Source: Struthio camelus
Taxonomy: Eukaryota; Chordata; Aves; Struthioniformes; Struthionidae
Assembly (NCBI RefSeq): GCF_040807025.1
Contig: NC_090942.1
Location: forward strand, 68,466,911 to 68,530,910
DNA length: 64,000 nt
Direction: 5' to 3'
This document shows positions 26,828 to 38,711 of the stretch, one piece after another. The notes beneath the pieces are model-generated. The model was not told the origin of the DNA. It searched no databases and saw nothing but the letters and a program-made list of their open reading frames with translations. Numbering within the stretch: the stretch's first letter is position 1; the number at the start of each line of letters is the position of its first letter. A program made the position numbers and the translations under genes.

Positions 26828-27710
26828 CTAGTGAGGGAGATCCTGATGAACTTGTTCAATAGTTGTTTTCCTCAGATCTTGAGATTTCATCATGCAGCTC
26901 ATGATAATATTGCTTTGGTTTCCTGGAAACATGCCACAGCCTTTATGTTCGTTACAGGAATCTGCATCATACCCTGAGAAAACATATTCTGGACCAAAAG
27001 AATCACCGTTCACCTGAATACAATTTACACTATTCTGTTCCTTCTAGAAGCTTTCTGAGGATGCTAACAATAAACCTTATAAATATCCAGTACTGGAGTT
27101 AAATGCTTTTACACCCTAGAGTTTTAAATTAAGGGTTGACTTGTTCTTTTATGTTGGCTAGTGGTTTATACTTTCTAAAAAGCAATCCCTGGGTATAAAA
27201 TGAGACGATGCAGCAGCAAATAATTTTTAAAGTCTACTCCTAGCGAAAGAAAACCTGTCCAGCTGCATTAAGAAATATACGACTCTCTTAAAACTGCTCA
27301 TCCCCCTGACAGAAGAAAGCTGTATTCTGTTCTACCTTAGACAATTTAGTAGCAGTAGTTTCAAATCAGCCCTCAGTATCTAAGGAAACACGCTTCTGAC
27401 AAGACCCCTAAAAAAAGGACCCCCCATAAAAAGCCTGTGTAATAAAAGACTTTCTCTCAAAAATAGTACGTGAAATAATGGGAGGGTTACTGGACTACGG
27501 TTAAATTTTGCTGTGTTTTTGATTACTAGGGCATCTATATGTAGTTTTTTTTTTCTTTCTGCTGGTCTGTATGGGCGTTACTTGAAACATATCTATTTTA
27601 GATTTAGTACGCTCTTCAGACCTAAGGTGAGAAACATCATCTTTAACCATCTCTGTCCCCTCAGGAGAGCTCTCTTCATCTTCCTTCATAGCTTCTTCCA
27701 ACCTTTTAAT
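26828..27710 (-). CDS. Candidate two-exon gene segment, unrecognised protein
   Basis: Minus-strand exon A (27710-27582) has exactly 43 codons between a TCTACTGTAG acceptor and a CAA/GTAACG donor. It is strongly charged (RLEEAMKEDEESS, HLRSEERTKSK). Exon B starts at 27013 after a clean TTGTATTCAG acceptor, continues in phase 0 (VNGDSFGPEYVFSG, DSCNEHKGCGMFPGNQS) and is open to a TAG at 26830-26828. The 568-base intron, the matching phases and the protein-like composition argue for real coding sequence. Four cysteines and an NQS sequon suggest an extracellular or luminal part. CxxxKGC is faintly like the cysteine motif of DOMON/ferric-chelate-reductase-type proteins, which is too weak for a name. 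A low-quality CAA/GTTCAT site could splice exon B onward. An AATAAA on this strand lies near 26.28 kb. Confidence 0.33.
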
Positions 27711-30700
27711 CTACAGTAGACTAAATGTATCACAGCTTTCATTCTGAGAGACTCAAAAGTATCCTGTGTGTTGTGGGCATGATGTGTTTCTTATAAGACT
27801 CCTTGAAACCCTCTGCATGGCAGATCCATTCCCTTACTGGAAACAGCTTTGAAGATGTACCCTACAACACCTTTGGCAATGCTTTACATGGCTGTTTCAT
27901 TTAGTAGTCTCCAACTCTCGTTTCCCCTAAAATGCAGTTTTTCAAAAAAGAATAGTCCGGTTTCCATAGGTAACAGAGAATGCCATATACTAAGGAGGAA
28001 TATCACATCCAGACTACACAGTAGATTAAGACCTCCATAATTTTCACTATCAAAATGATACTTGTTGCTTAGGGTATTTTTTTAAACTTCAGAGCTTTTC
28101 AGGGGACACAGCTCAACCACAGCCTTGCCAAAATAAAAATGAGACTTGTTGGTTCTGATCTGAAATTATTGCAACGCAATACAATGCCAGTAGGATGTTT
28201 ACACATAGGAGTATTATGTGGGTAGCCATAAGCACTGTTAACAAATTTTTTTGTTTGTTTTTTGTTTTCTCTTGGATAAGTATGCAATATAACAGCGATG
28301 TAAAAGGCCCACAAATACTGGTATTCTGTGGTGTCTGTTTATGGCTACAGAAAGTTGAATCCTTTGGGAGTATTTGTAAAAAGAGGAACTTAAGGGATTT
28401 TCTGATGTATGGGTGTCCCTAAGATAACATGGTGCAAAATGTCTAAGTGTTAGCCAAAGCTTTCAGGTTGATTTATCTACAGGCACATCATTGATCAGGG
28501 CTAGCTCAGGCATTACAGAAAGTGCCAAATCTGCTTTTCCACTGTATGCAACGTGGCTTTTGCTTAGTCCTTCAGGGATTACTGCTCCGTGTTGTACAAA
28601 GTGTCTCTGTTTTTTACACATATAAGAGATTTTGAAAGACTGTCTTCCAGTCTTAGGGCTGGAGTGTTTCTGTTAAATTTGTTTCCCAAGAGACTCAATG
28701 ATGTAACCAACTGCACTGGAAAAGCAGATTTGGCAATTGTCGGAATATGAAAGTGCTGACATTGCTGGGAACAGTGATGGAAACCTCTCCATTACGTATT
28801 CCTTCTTGAAAGCATCACATGTGAGTATTGCAGACATGGGACATTTCTTCCCAAGTGTGGGATTTAGGAAGCCATTCTGATCAATTCAGCAATAATCACT
28901 CTCTTCTCACTGTCCTGTTTTTAGAAGAATAATTCTTTCAGCGCAACAAACTTTGTGCTGTTTGGCATGAGTGTTTTGTAATTCTTCAGGGTAATAACAA
29001 CTAAGAATCATCCCACCCTTGTAGTCCTTTGTTTGGTACATGATTCTCTGTGACAGGTTAGTGTCTTATTTCATCGCTATGAAAGGGTCATCAGTGAACA
29101 ACCATCCATAAACTTACTCAGTCGCTCCTTTGGATTTAGATGCTTTCAGATGGTCCTTTTTCTCGGAAAGATAAAACATTTCTTTCTTTAAAAAAAGTTC
29201 TTATAAATAGTTTCCCAGACCTTCTGGGAACTCAACAGATTCACAGCCTCAAGGCTTGTATATGCAGTTCTGTGAAAGCTTCAGTTAGCACTGGTACATA
29301 AACACTGCTTATACATCAGTGCAGCAAAGAGTATTGCGGGTTGTAAAACACCTCTGCATCTTAGATTTCAAAGTGCTGTTAAATTGCTTTACAATATCAA
29401 CGCCGACTTACTAATTGGTAGCAAAGTGGTGAACGTGCTGTTTTGTTTAAAGACTTGTTTACAAATTCTTTTTCTTAATCTAGACATAATTTTGAGGCAT
29501 GCAAAAATGGTGCCTGCCAAAGTAGTGGCAACTTAATGTTCCATTTTTTTTAGCCTAAAGACCTCATCTTAGGCATATTTAGATGGAGTGTGTATCACTA
29601 CTGGGGTTTTCTGAGAACTGATCAGCCCAGTCTGCTGTTGTGCATCCAAATCTGAAACAATAATTTTGTTTCTTTTCAAAAGTATTTGTGTCATCTAGGG
29701 ACAAAGCGTGTGCAGCATGCTATAAGAGCCCAGCTCCTGCCTGTTATTTTTCAAGATCTTGTTTTGGTTCTGGCTTCTTGGAAAAGAACAAGTGCCTTGC
29801 CAGCTCTATCGGGTTTGTAATACATTTTCTTTAGCAGTGACACGTTTAACCTTTCTCAGAACCACTGCTATTATAAATATATGATGCTTTTCAAATGCAC
29901 AGCAAAATCACCCTATAAAACGTGATTTATTAACCACATGTGGAAGCCCAATATTTTACAATAGTCTTTGGATCTTTTAATCCATAGTTATCCAGAGCTC
30001 TCCTCATCTGGGCAAGAATAGCACTGGGTTGCATGCGTAGGCCTCACTCACAACCATTTATTCAAAGCTCAGTGCTACGATCCAAGCAGTTTAGGGGGTC
30101 CTTGGGCAGACTGTCTTCAGCCCCTGTCCTGAGCAGCCGGGGCCCCGGGCTTGCGTCCAGCTTGCCCTCAGTCTCCCCTTCCTCCACACCACTGCTGCAG
30201 CAGCTTTGTCTCTGCAGAGATCTGAAAGTCCAAGGAAGAAAACCACACCTATGCTGGAAATAAACCTAATAGTTGCCTGACTGGCAACCCTGCGCCAGAA
30301 ATCCCTCTGTGCTCCCATCTGCTCCCAAAGAGACATTATCACAACCTCTCTTTGCAGGAGCCGTGGCCAGACTTGTTTCCAGGATTTGGGCCAAATGGTC
30401 GTGGCTGCTGCTGCACCCAGCAGTTTCCAACTTTGCTAATGCCTTAAACCTCCTTAGCTAGAAAGCACACAAGAGTCAACGCGCAGCTCTCTGAAGCTCA
30501 GAGACCAAAAACCTGCCAGGCACGGGAACAGAAACCTCAGATCTTCGAAGAAAGCAAAGGCTAAGACCTTCTGAAGACTGACGCCTTTAAGATACAAATG
30601 AAGAGTAAGTACCAGGTGCTGGATGGTGTTTTTATAACATGACTCTGGGAATGGGAATGTTAATGGGGGAAGGAGTAACCTGTGAATGGGACCGGGTGGT

Positions 30701-31189
30701 TTGGCTGTGTGTCAGACACTGCGTGCACCTCTGGAGGGCTGCAGGGCAGTGATAGGAAACAGCATGATGTCCCTCGTAAAACGCAGAGCTGAGAGCTGGG
30801 AAGGCTGCGCACTGCACCAGGCTCTGCCTACATGTGAATTTCTCAGAAGAGGAATAAGGATTCAGTACAGAGCGGTTTTAAGCCTAGTTTCCAAAGTAAA
30901 CAGAGCTTATCCAAGCCTGGTCTTTCTGCCTGTCCATGTTTGCTGTCTCTTTACCAGCCATTCCCTAATCGTCTGTGAACTCATTTACCACTGGAACCAA
31001 ATTTGACTGTGAGAGGGTGGTCCAAAGGTTATGAAGTCACCGCAGTTTTTGGGGGCTGGGTCACTGGCTGATGTTATGGTAGTGCTTCTGGTAGAGCCAA
31101 ATTAGTACCACAACTGAGGGAAAGGCTTATGTTTTGCTGCTAATCATTAGCCACTGAATCACGAGCCAAACAGCCCAGCTCCAAACCAC

Positions 31190-32110
31190 TCCCAGCAGAT
31201 GCTGTTTGCTGCCCGGTAAGAAAGGGAGAAAAGCCTAGGAGAAGAGCAGGAAAAAGGAGGGAGATGTGTGCTGTGAGGGACTTGAGGAGAAACAAAGGAA
31301 TTGGAAGAAACATATGGAAAGAGAAAGGAATGAGAGTTATGTGATGGGAGGAAAGCAATGGGAGAGAAGGGAGGAAAGGAAAAGACACAGGATGTAGGAT
31401 AGAAATAGGAAATCTGGCTTCTTTAGTGGTGCTGTCACAGAGCTGCTGCTGTTTTGTGTCACGGCAGCCTTAGGGGTGCAATTTTGGTTGACAGAGGTTT
31501 ATCACACTTCCATAAGAAGGGAAGAGGACCAAGTAACTTATATTTGTTTCTATTTGTCCTAATCCACATTTTGGCATCAGTGAATTCAGGTTTTCCTTTA
31601 GACTGCTTTTCCTGCCCTCATTTTTCCTTTCTAAAGGTCTCCAAATTAACAGAGAACCTTCACGTGTTCTCGATCATTTGTAGTGAACTTTTGTCTTGTT
31701 TCCTAGCTCTGAAATGTCACTACTTCTCTAACTGTTTTTTGGCATCTTTAATTTCTTCTGTCATGTTACATCAGGCTGTTTTTCTTCTGTCTTTCCTTCT
31801 TCTCTGTATTTTGTTATTCCTTCATTTCATACTTTTATTTTCCTGTTTCTCATCTTCCTACCTTCAGTCATTTCCATTTTGAAATGCATTTCTTCTCCTA
31901 TCTTCTTCCTTTTTACCTTTTTTCTTTTTCTCTACCATTGCTTATTTTCCAGTGCACATGCTTTTCTCCTTTTTTGCCATCTAGTCTCCTCTTGTTTTCC
32001 ACTGTGCATGCTTTCCTTTTCCTGTTTCTCTTACCTATTCTTCTGTATCTTTTGTTTCCCAGTGTAGCTGCTCTTCTCTTGTCTTGTTCCCTTTCCCTGC
32101 TCATACCACA
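31190..32110. repeat. Adjacent polypurine and polypyrimidine tracts
   Basis: On the plus strand, 31190-31385 is dominated by G and A (GGAAAGGAAAAG-like runs). From about 31560 to 32110 it is dominated by T and C (TTCCTTTT, CTTCTCC). The low-complexity bias creates several Leu/Phe/Ser-rich or Lys/Arg/Glu-rich spurious frames. Such tracts can form triplex structures. Confidence 0.6.
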
Positions 32111-33114
32111 CTTCTTTCCTAATGGAGCCCTGCTGAGTGCTTCAAAAGATACTGTCTAAATAAGCACCAAACAGACCCTTAGAGAGATGGTCTCTCAAGT
32201 TTTATACACACAAATGTACTTTTGTGTCACTCTTCTAAGAAAAAGAGCTTTTTTCTTAGGCTTTTCTCCTCAGCACAGCAGTCTTCCAACAGATTATTTT
32301 TAAACTTTCATTACAAAAATGAAAAAAAACTCTTAAGTAATAAAGTGAAATGATTCTGATTTAGTAATATTGCTAAATTATAGTAATGCGTGTTCAAATT
32401 GCATGAAATTTGATCTTGAAAGTCTAGCCATGGTGTGAAACTTTATGGAGATCACATGAAGACAGATAAACCAACAAGGGTTGAGGGGAGGTGCACTTTT
32501 AAAAATGTGGGGAAATACCATCCCAGAAAGACATAGAATCAGTCAGCTGAGGACTATATCACTCGGCGAGATAGTCCACCACTCTAGGTGGTCCCAGTTT
32601 GAATGAATGACAATGATTTTTCTTAAGGCTGGCTGCTCTAAGGGTAAGTTTTGAGGATCCACACACAACCAAAGTAATAATCATCCTCAGCCAATAGACT
32701 TGTCCTCAAAAGACAAGGCCACCTCTGAAGGCACTTTGGAGCTTCTTCTGCTCGGTTGCCCACACGAGAGAAATGTGAGTCCTCCCTCACATTGCAGAGT
32801 GACAGGCTAAAAGGAGCTTTCAGTTTTTAGGGTCTGTCAGACTGGACTGATGGTTGGTAAGGCACTTCGATGGAAAGTCAGCCTTTTATCACCTTTACAC
32901 CAGTTCACCTCTTTATTGTGTCAAGATGCAGACACCAAAATGCCTAGCTGGGAAAAAGAACTGAGGATAAGAATTATCTGTACGTTTAAACATATCAGGT
33001 ATTTCCCATAATTTATTACATTCACTTGCTGGTGGAAGAGAAGAACAGGATTTACCTGCATACACATAAACAAAATTCCTGCTCTTACATTTTTCAGACC
33101 TCCAAAGAGGTTTG

Positions 33115-33118
<4 letters not shown>

Positions 33119-33145
<27 letters not shown>
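33119..33145. repeat. (TC)n microsatellite
   Basis: About 13 perfect TC dinucleotides with a T-rich 5' flank. Confidence 0.95.
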
Positions 33146-33149
<4 letters not shown>

Positions 33150-36100
33150 TCATCCATGATCTGAAGTCTACCTCGTTTCTTTCTACATTGGCTTCGGTGT
33201 CTAGACTCTCTCTTTCATCTTTCTTTACAACAGTGTTGTTTTCCCTCACCCTCTGGTTATTTCTTTTAGCTTCCTTGTTGCAGAAGATAAACTGGCTTCC
33301 GTTTGGAAGGAACTCCAGTTCTGAGACATTCAGAAGCTCATAATACTTGAGATCTTACCTTAAACTTAGGTTTTTATTTTTTTCCTCTTGCTTCTTCTAA
33401 AGACTTGCACTCTCAAAAAAAGCACTGTGCTTATATGGGAACGCAACTCACTCAGATATGCATACATCACCATGCCACACTGGTAAGAAAGGATCAAGGC
33501 ACTGAACTACAGAGCTGCTGTGAAGATATCGCACATGCCTGTTAGTGTCACGCGTTAGACTGGCCAAGGGAAGGAGCATGTCATCTCGCAGATGTTTGTC
33601 TAGGGAGTGGTGAGGAGCCTAGACTGAGATTTAGCTTCTAGTCATTCAGATTCCCTTACTTCTGCAGATACTTCCAAATCTTTCTATACCCTCTTCCTTT
33701 TTGGTTTCTGTGAGCACCAGACTCCCTAAGGGCTCTCTGCAGGGCTCTGCAGTGTGCCCTGCAGAATTTTGCTGTATTCCAGAGAGCCTTCCTGGATGTC
33801 CCTGGCTGCTGTAAAACAGCTTTTCCTCTCCTACTGTCAGTGACAGCAGCTTTCCACCTGGCCTGAGCAGCTTCCACGGGGTCAGGTCCTATCCCTTCTG
33901 TACTCTGCTAGGAAACGGAGTGCATGTTAAAGCACCTCTTAATCTTCTCCACAGCCTGATGTTGAGAGATGATGGGAAGACTGACCCAAGAAGGAGCCGG
34001 GGAATGACCAGAGAAACAAGAAGGGAACTAAAGTCCATTTGCAAAACTCAAAGATCTAAGATTCAAGGAAGCCATGAATGAAAACGTTTGGCGCCATTAG
34101 GAGGCAAGGAAGACCAGAGTGGAAGAGGGACTCTGAGACGCAGGGAGCAAGAGCAGCAGTTTTAGTGGAGCAGATAAGCAGAAGCAAGATAGGAAAGATT
34201 AAGGACAGAGAGGAGGCAGAGAGCTCAGGGTGATGGCTGCTGGTTCTGTACAGGCAAAAGAGCAAGAAAAGTCCTTCTTAAGACTGAGGAAAGTGAAGTG
34301 TCCTTGTACTGTGAAGGAGCACAGCTGGACGGATACAGGCACTGCGGAGAGACAGGAGGACGCACGAGGGGGAGCTCGCACCACAACACAGGCAGGAATC
34401 ACACCCTACAGACAACCCGCCCTTCCCTGGGGTTCAGTGTTAGACACACACTCCCTCCAGAAGGGGACAATACTTCCCACCTTCCTGGCAGTGACATGCC
34501 CGCAAACCATCCTTGGGATGGCTCAGTTGTCTGCCAGCCCTCCCCATGCTGCCTCAGAGCCCATGGCCGCTTCTGCACCGGTGCACTGAGAGCACGGCCG
34601 AGGCTCAGGTCCTTCGCCTTTATTTCTAGGCAGCCAAACCTGCTGCAATCATTGCTTCCCAGAAGCTTTCAGAAACCATGGGGATAACGATGACTATTTC
34701 TCCAGCTATATTTCCATGGTGCCGGAAGGTACTTTGTATGTAATAATGCCAGCTGAAATATATATTTGATTCACAGAATGCACTTGCCATTCTCTAGACA
34801 GTTGCTGGTAATTATAGTGTGCTTATGAAAGCCTGAAAGCCTGACTTTATTAGTTCCCATCAGCCAGTACAATCTTCATTACACATTCAGTGAGGAAAAA
34901 TCCCTGTTAAAACACAGTGAAGGGGGCCCATGAAGATAATGTGCTGTGCATCTCTGCACAGGCTCCCCTTTCAGAATAAATTTCTCTTCTACGCAGCGGT
35001 AGGGATATTCTTCTCCCCTTCTCCCACTCTGATCCCCCACAGGCCAGAGCCCCTTTCCTCCCTTTTGTGCCTTATTCTTTTTCTGCTGTACTTTAGGTGA
35101 ACCACAGCATTTTGTGGATGAAGGGGAAACTGCGTGAGACCTGCTTGCAGCACTGTGTCATCACAGGCGTGCAGATACCTGGAGATGTCCAGTCTGCTAC
35201 GATCCTGTCGCAGAGCACAGAGGACTGTGAATTCAGGAGCTTGAATAAAGATGATGCACAGTAGTGAAGGACGCTGCACTCTTTCTGTGGAGTAAATGCT
35301 AACCCTCAGAAAGCTATACGTTGTACAACAAAAAAGTAGGGCAAGAATATGTGTATTTTGGGCACAGCAAGATACTGCTAAACAACATTGGCAGGGTTTA
35401 GCATAGCACTGCACATGTTAACTGGGTACAAAATTGTTAGCCCTGGAAGAGCACCTGTGGACGGGCTTATCATTTTGTGCCTGAGTGCAGACTAAGGGTG
35501 CTTGAACTATAAAACTGAGCCCCAGAGGTGTTTGGGATCTGTGCGCAGACATAGCGATTGTGAACTAATCACAGATGACTGCAAAGTGCCATGACCAGGA
35601 GCTCTAAAGAACTGAATGCATATTTGCTTCTCTGGTTAAGGCCAGGATTAATATCGGGTGGGTTCTAGTTTGGATTCCAGGAATGAATTTCAAGAATCTA
35701 TCCTTGCACAGCCAGGATGTCTAGCTGCGGCAAAAGTGAAATTGATTTTGGTTTAAAAGGCCTGTAAAGGAATATATGAGTAAATATGGAGAAAAATAAT
35801 CTAAAATTGATTAGACAAGAACTAGTACCCAGCAGGCAGTAAACCATCAAAGACAGGCCATGGAATAACTATGAGAAGAAAATGAGAATGCTCTGATATA
35901 CACAAACAAGAGTCAGAACATTGCAGTACTGCAATGCTATTTTTTGCATCAGCCCATGTGTCACTCTTTTGTGGTTTAAGATTATAAACTGCCCTGAAAG
36001 ACAAGAGATACACCCTGCAACTTGGACAGAACTCTATACTTTTACATTCCAGATAGTGCTATGCTTCAAATAGTAGAGTAAATATCATTGTACAGGAATG

Positions 36101-38682
36101 ACAGGTGCTATGTGCTAGGAATATTCTTCAGGCTAGGGAGAAAAAACACGTCATACTATGCAGATGAAATACTCCCTAAAGCTGCCAGCACTGCTTGTAT
36201 GAGAAATATGGAGGACCTTATTAAAGCTCTTATAAAACCTTATACTAAAATTATTGCAATAATTGAATGAAGGGTAATGTAAGACCCCTGTGATCAAAGA
36301 ATCCCAGCAGGAACTGTAATCCCTCTGTTATATTCAATGAGTTCTATAATAAAAGTAGAGAAAATGGCCATACTAACAGTAAGATTTAATCTAACAAAAT
36401 GAAATGGGAGTAAACCACACCCAAACTGCTCACAAGACATTCGTTGGGCTCAGGGCAAGTTACGAACAGGAATTAAACTTCACTATTGGGGAGTGCTGAA
36501 CTGGCTGCTATTCTTAATGAAAGAAAAGGGATTTGAGAAAGATATCTAGAAGGAACATAACATAAAACTAGAATCCTAGACTCCGTATCAGCTGCAAAGA
36601 AGCTCGCTGTCGCAGGAAAAGACCTTAAATCCTATCAAACTTTCTATGAAACGTTGCTGAGTTAGATGAAGCCCAAACACACATAAAAAGTTGGAGTCCC
36701 TGACTAAGCAACAGATCTTGCTTTAAATAATCTCAGAGCACCGCAGTCAGAACTTGGGATACGTATGGTTCAAGGCAGGTCTCTGGGATACAGCTGTGTG
36801 TGTCTTTTGCTTTGCAAAGATAAAAACTTGGAATACGATTGGTAACTGTCAGAAGGATTAATACCAAAGTTCCCCCTAGAAATGCAGAAGTGGGGACGTA
36901 TTCTGGGAGCTGAGCAGGAGATATGCAAAATTATGTCACAGATATCAAACAGAAGGAAAAAAGATGCAACCTCCCCCCCCACCACTTGATGCTGGCAAGG
37001 AGTAGGAAAATCTGGCTGTACACCGGCAGTATCAAGAACACTAAATTGTGGCAACGGTTTTAATGACAAGGATGGAACTTACCAAACACAGCAGTTTGGA
37101 GACTGTCAAGAGATTCCTAATGAATGGCTGTATCACACACATGAAACCACCGTGCACATTTTAACAAAATTACTGCGTAGATTTTAACTGTATTTTTATA
37201 CCTGGACAATGGACTTTGAGCCTTTACTTATGTGTTGCAGGCAGGGAAGCTTTTGTCTTCTTTAGTTTTCTGTTCAACCTGGATTTGATACTATATAAGG
37301 CACGTCTAACTTGCTAATGAGAAAATAAAATGATTCGTTCCACTTCAACCTTGGGAATTTATAGGGGTTATATTGCCAAATATATCTGTAAACTCCTTAT
37401 ACTTATGGATTTGTTCCAAGACAGTGGAATAATTAATGATGTCTCACAGAACTATAGAAGAGGCTTAATTAATTATATTAAGAGTAAAGGCGCAACTGCT
37501 AGGTTCACCATTCAACTTGATAAAGTATCAGATTCAGAATATTGTGTATGATCTTTAAAAAACATTCACAGAGTTCTTGATGGGAAGTGTTTTTGGGATA
37601 GTCATCACAACAACCAGGACACTAAGTTTAATCTTGCCCCTAGCTGTATTAATATTTATGTTTCAAACAATTACGTTGATATTAACTATATTATTTGTAA
37701 AGTACATAACTGGCCTGCAATGTCATGTAGAATGGCGGGTTTCAAGACAAAGGCTTGGGAAAAGCAGTCCTTGAGATACCACCTCCTTACCTCCAAGGCT
37801 CATGTTAGTTTGGTCCCTGGCTGGTTAGACAATGAGCCAAGAAGGAGGACTTGCAGAGAGTCCAGAGGATAGGTTTGTACAGGCCTCTTGAATAGGCCTT
37901 CCTGTAAAACTGTGGTGTGGTGCCTTGGCTTTTGTCAGTGGTTCACACGAGAGCGTGTAAGATAATGTAAACCTGTGGCTTAGATTTTAAGAAACGTGCT
38001 ACTGCTGTCTGAGATGCAGAGTTAGCGTCTCATCCCCTCCTGCTAGGAGGCAGTAAAGCCAGAGCAGTGCCTCCCTCTTGCACGCGGCTCCAGAAACCTT
38101 GTGGCTGTGAAAGACAAGAGCTGGCATAGCTACTTACATATCCTAGAGATCAGAGTACGCAGCAGGAGCTGAGCCGGGTTAGGGGAACTCTCCTTGTAGC
38201 CCTGGGACCCTTCCTAATTTTATCCAGATTCCATGAATGAAGTTGCTTTGGCCTTGAAGCAATGGAGGCCCGAGCCTTTTTGGATGTATTTCCTATCTCT
38301 CCAGGTTACTTCTCCTCTCAACAGAAAAAGTGGTTGGTTAGATGCTTTAAACTCAAGAGAAATAACACCTTGCTGTGGTAGTTGTATTATCTTCAGCACA
38401 CATCAAGGACAGAACCTCTCTCATACACTGATGCTCTCCATAGCGTCGATATTGCTTTATAAAGCTGTGCCACAAGTGCCTGCCACTTGTCTTATTCAGT
38501 TGTAGTAATTAAGCAATGGGTTTCTGAATGTGCAATTATACTTACGGTTGTTTGTCTCAAAAAAAGCAATCCAGCGCTCAGCTGGATTCAGCCTTCACAC
38601 CTCTCTAATCCTGCTTGTTCCCATACTGGTTGTTGTCTTCAATCTGTTGTGTTGCATTAAGTCTCTGGTGGAACCAGCTTTT

Positions 38683-38711
38683 GCTTATGCTGCAGCCAGC
38701 TTATGCTGCAG
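38683..38711. repeat. Short direct repeat, 13-base unit
   Basis: GCTTATGCTGCAG occurs at 38683-38695 and 38699-38711, separated by CCA. It is noncoding with no evident role. Confidence 0.85.

Noticed and set aside
31454-32159. Plus-strand frames rich in Leu, Phe, Ser and Cys
   Set aside because: They are an artefact of the pyrimidine-rich tract.
33656-33877. Basic minus-strand frame suspected to be a LINE fragment
   Set aside because: No recognisable endonuclease or reverse-transcriptase block could be aligned by eye.
36000-37800. Hydrophobic open frames that might suggest a retroviral envelope remnant
   Set aside because: The region is AT-rich, which yields Ile/Leu/Phe-rich frames by chance. 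No conserved retroviral motif or flanking long terminal repeats were recognised.
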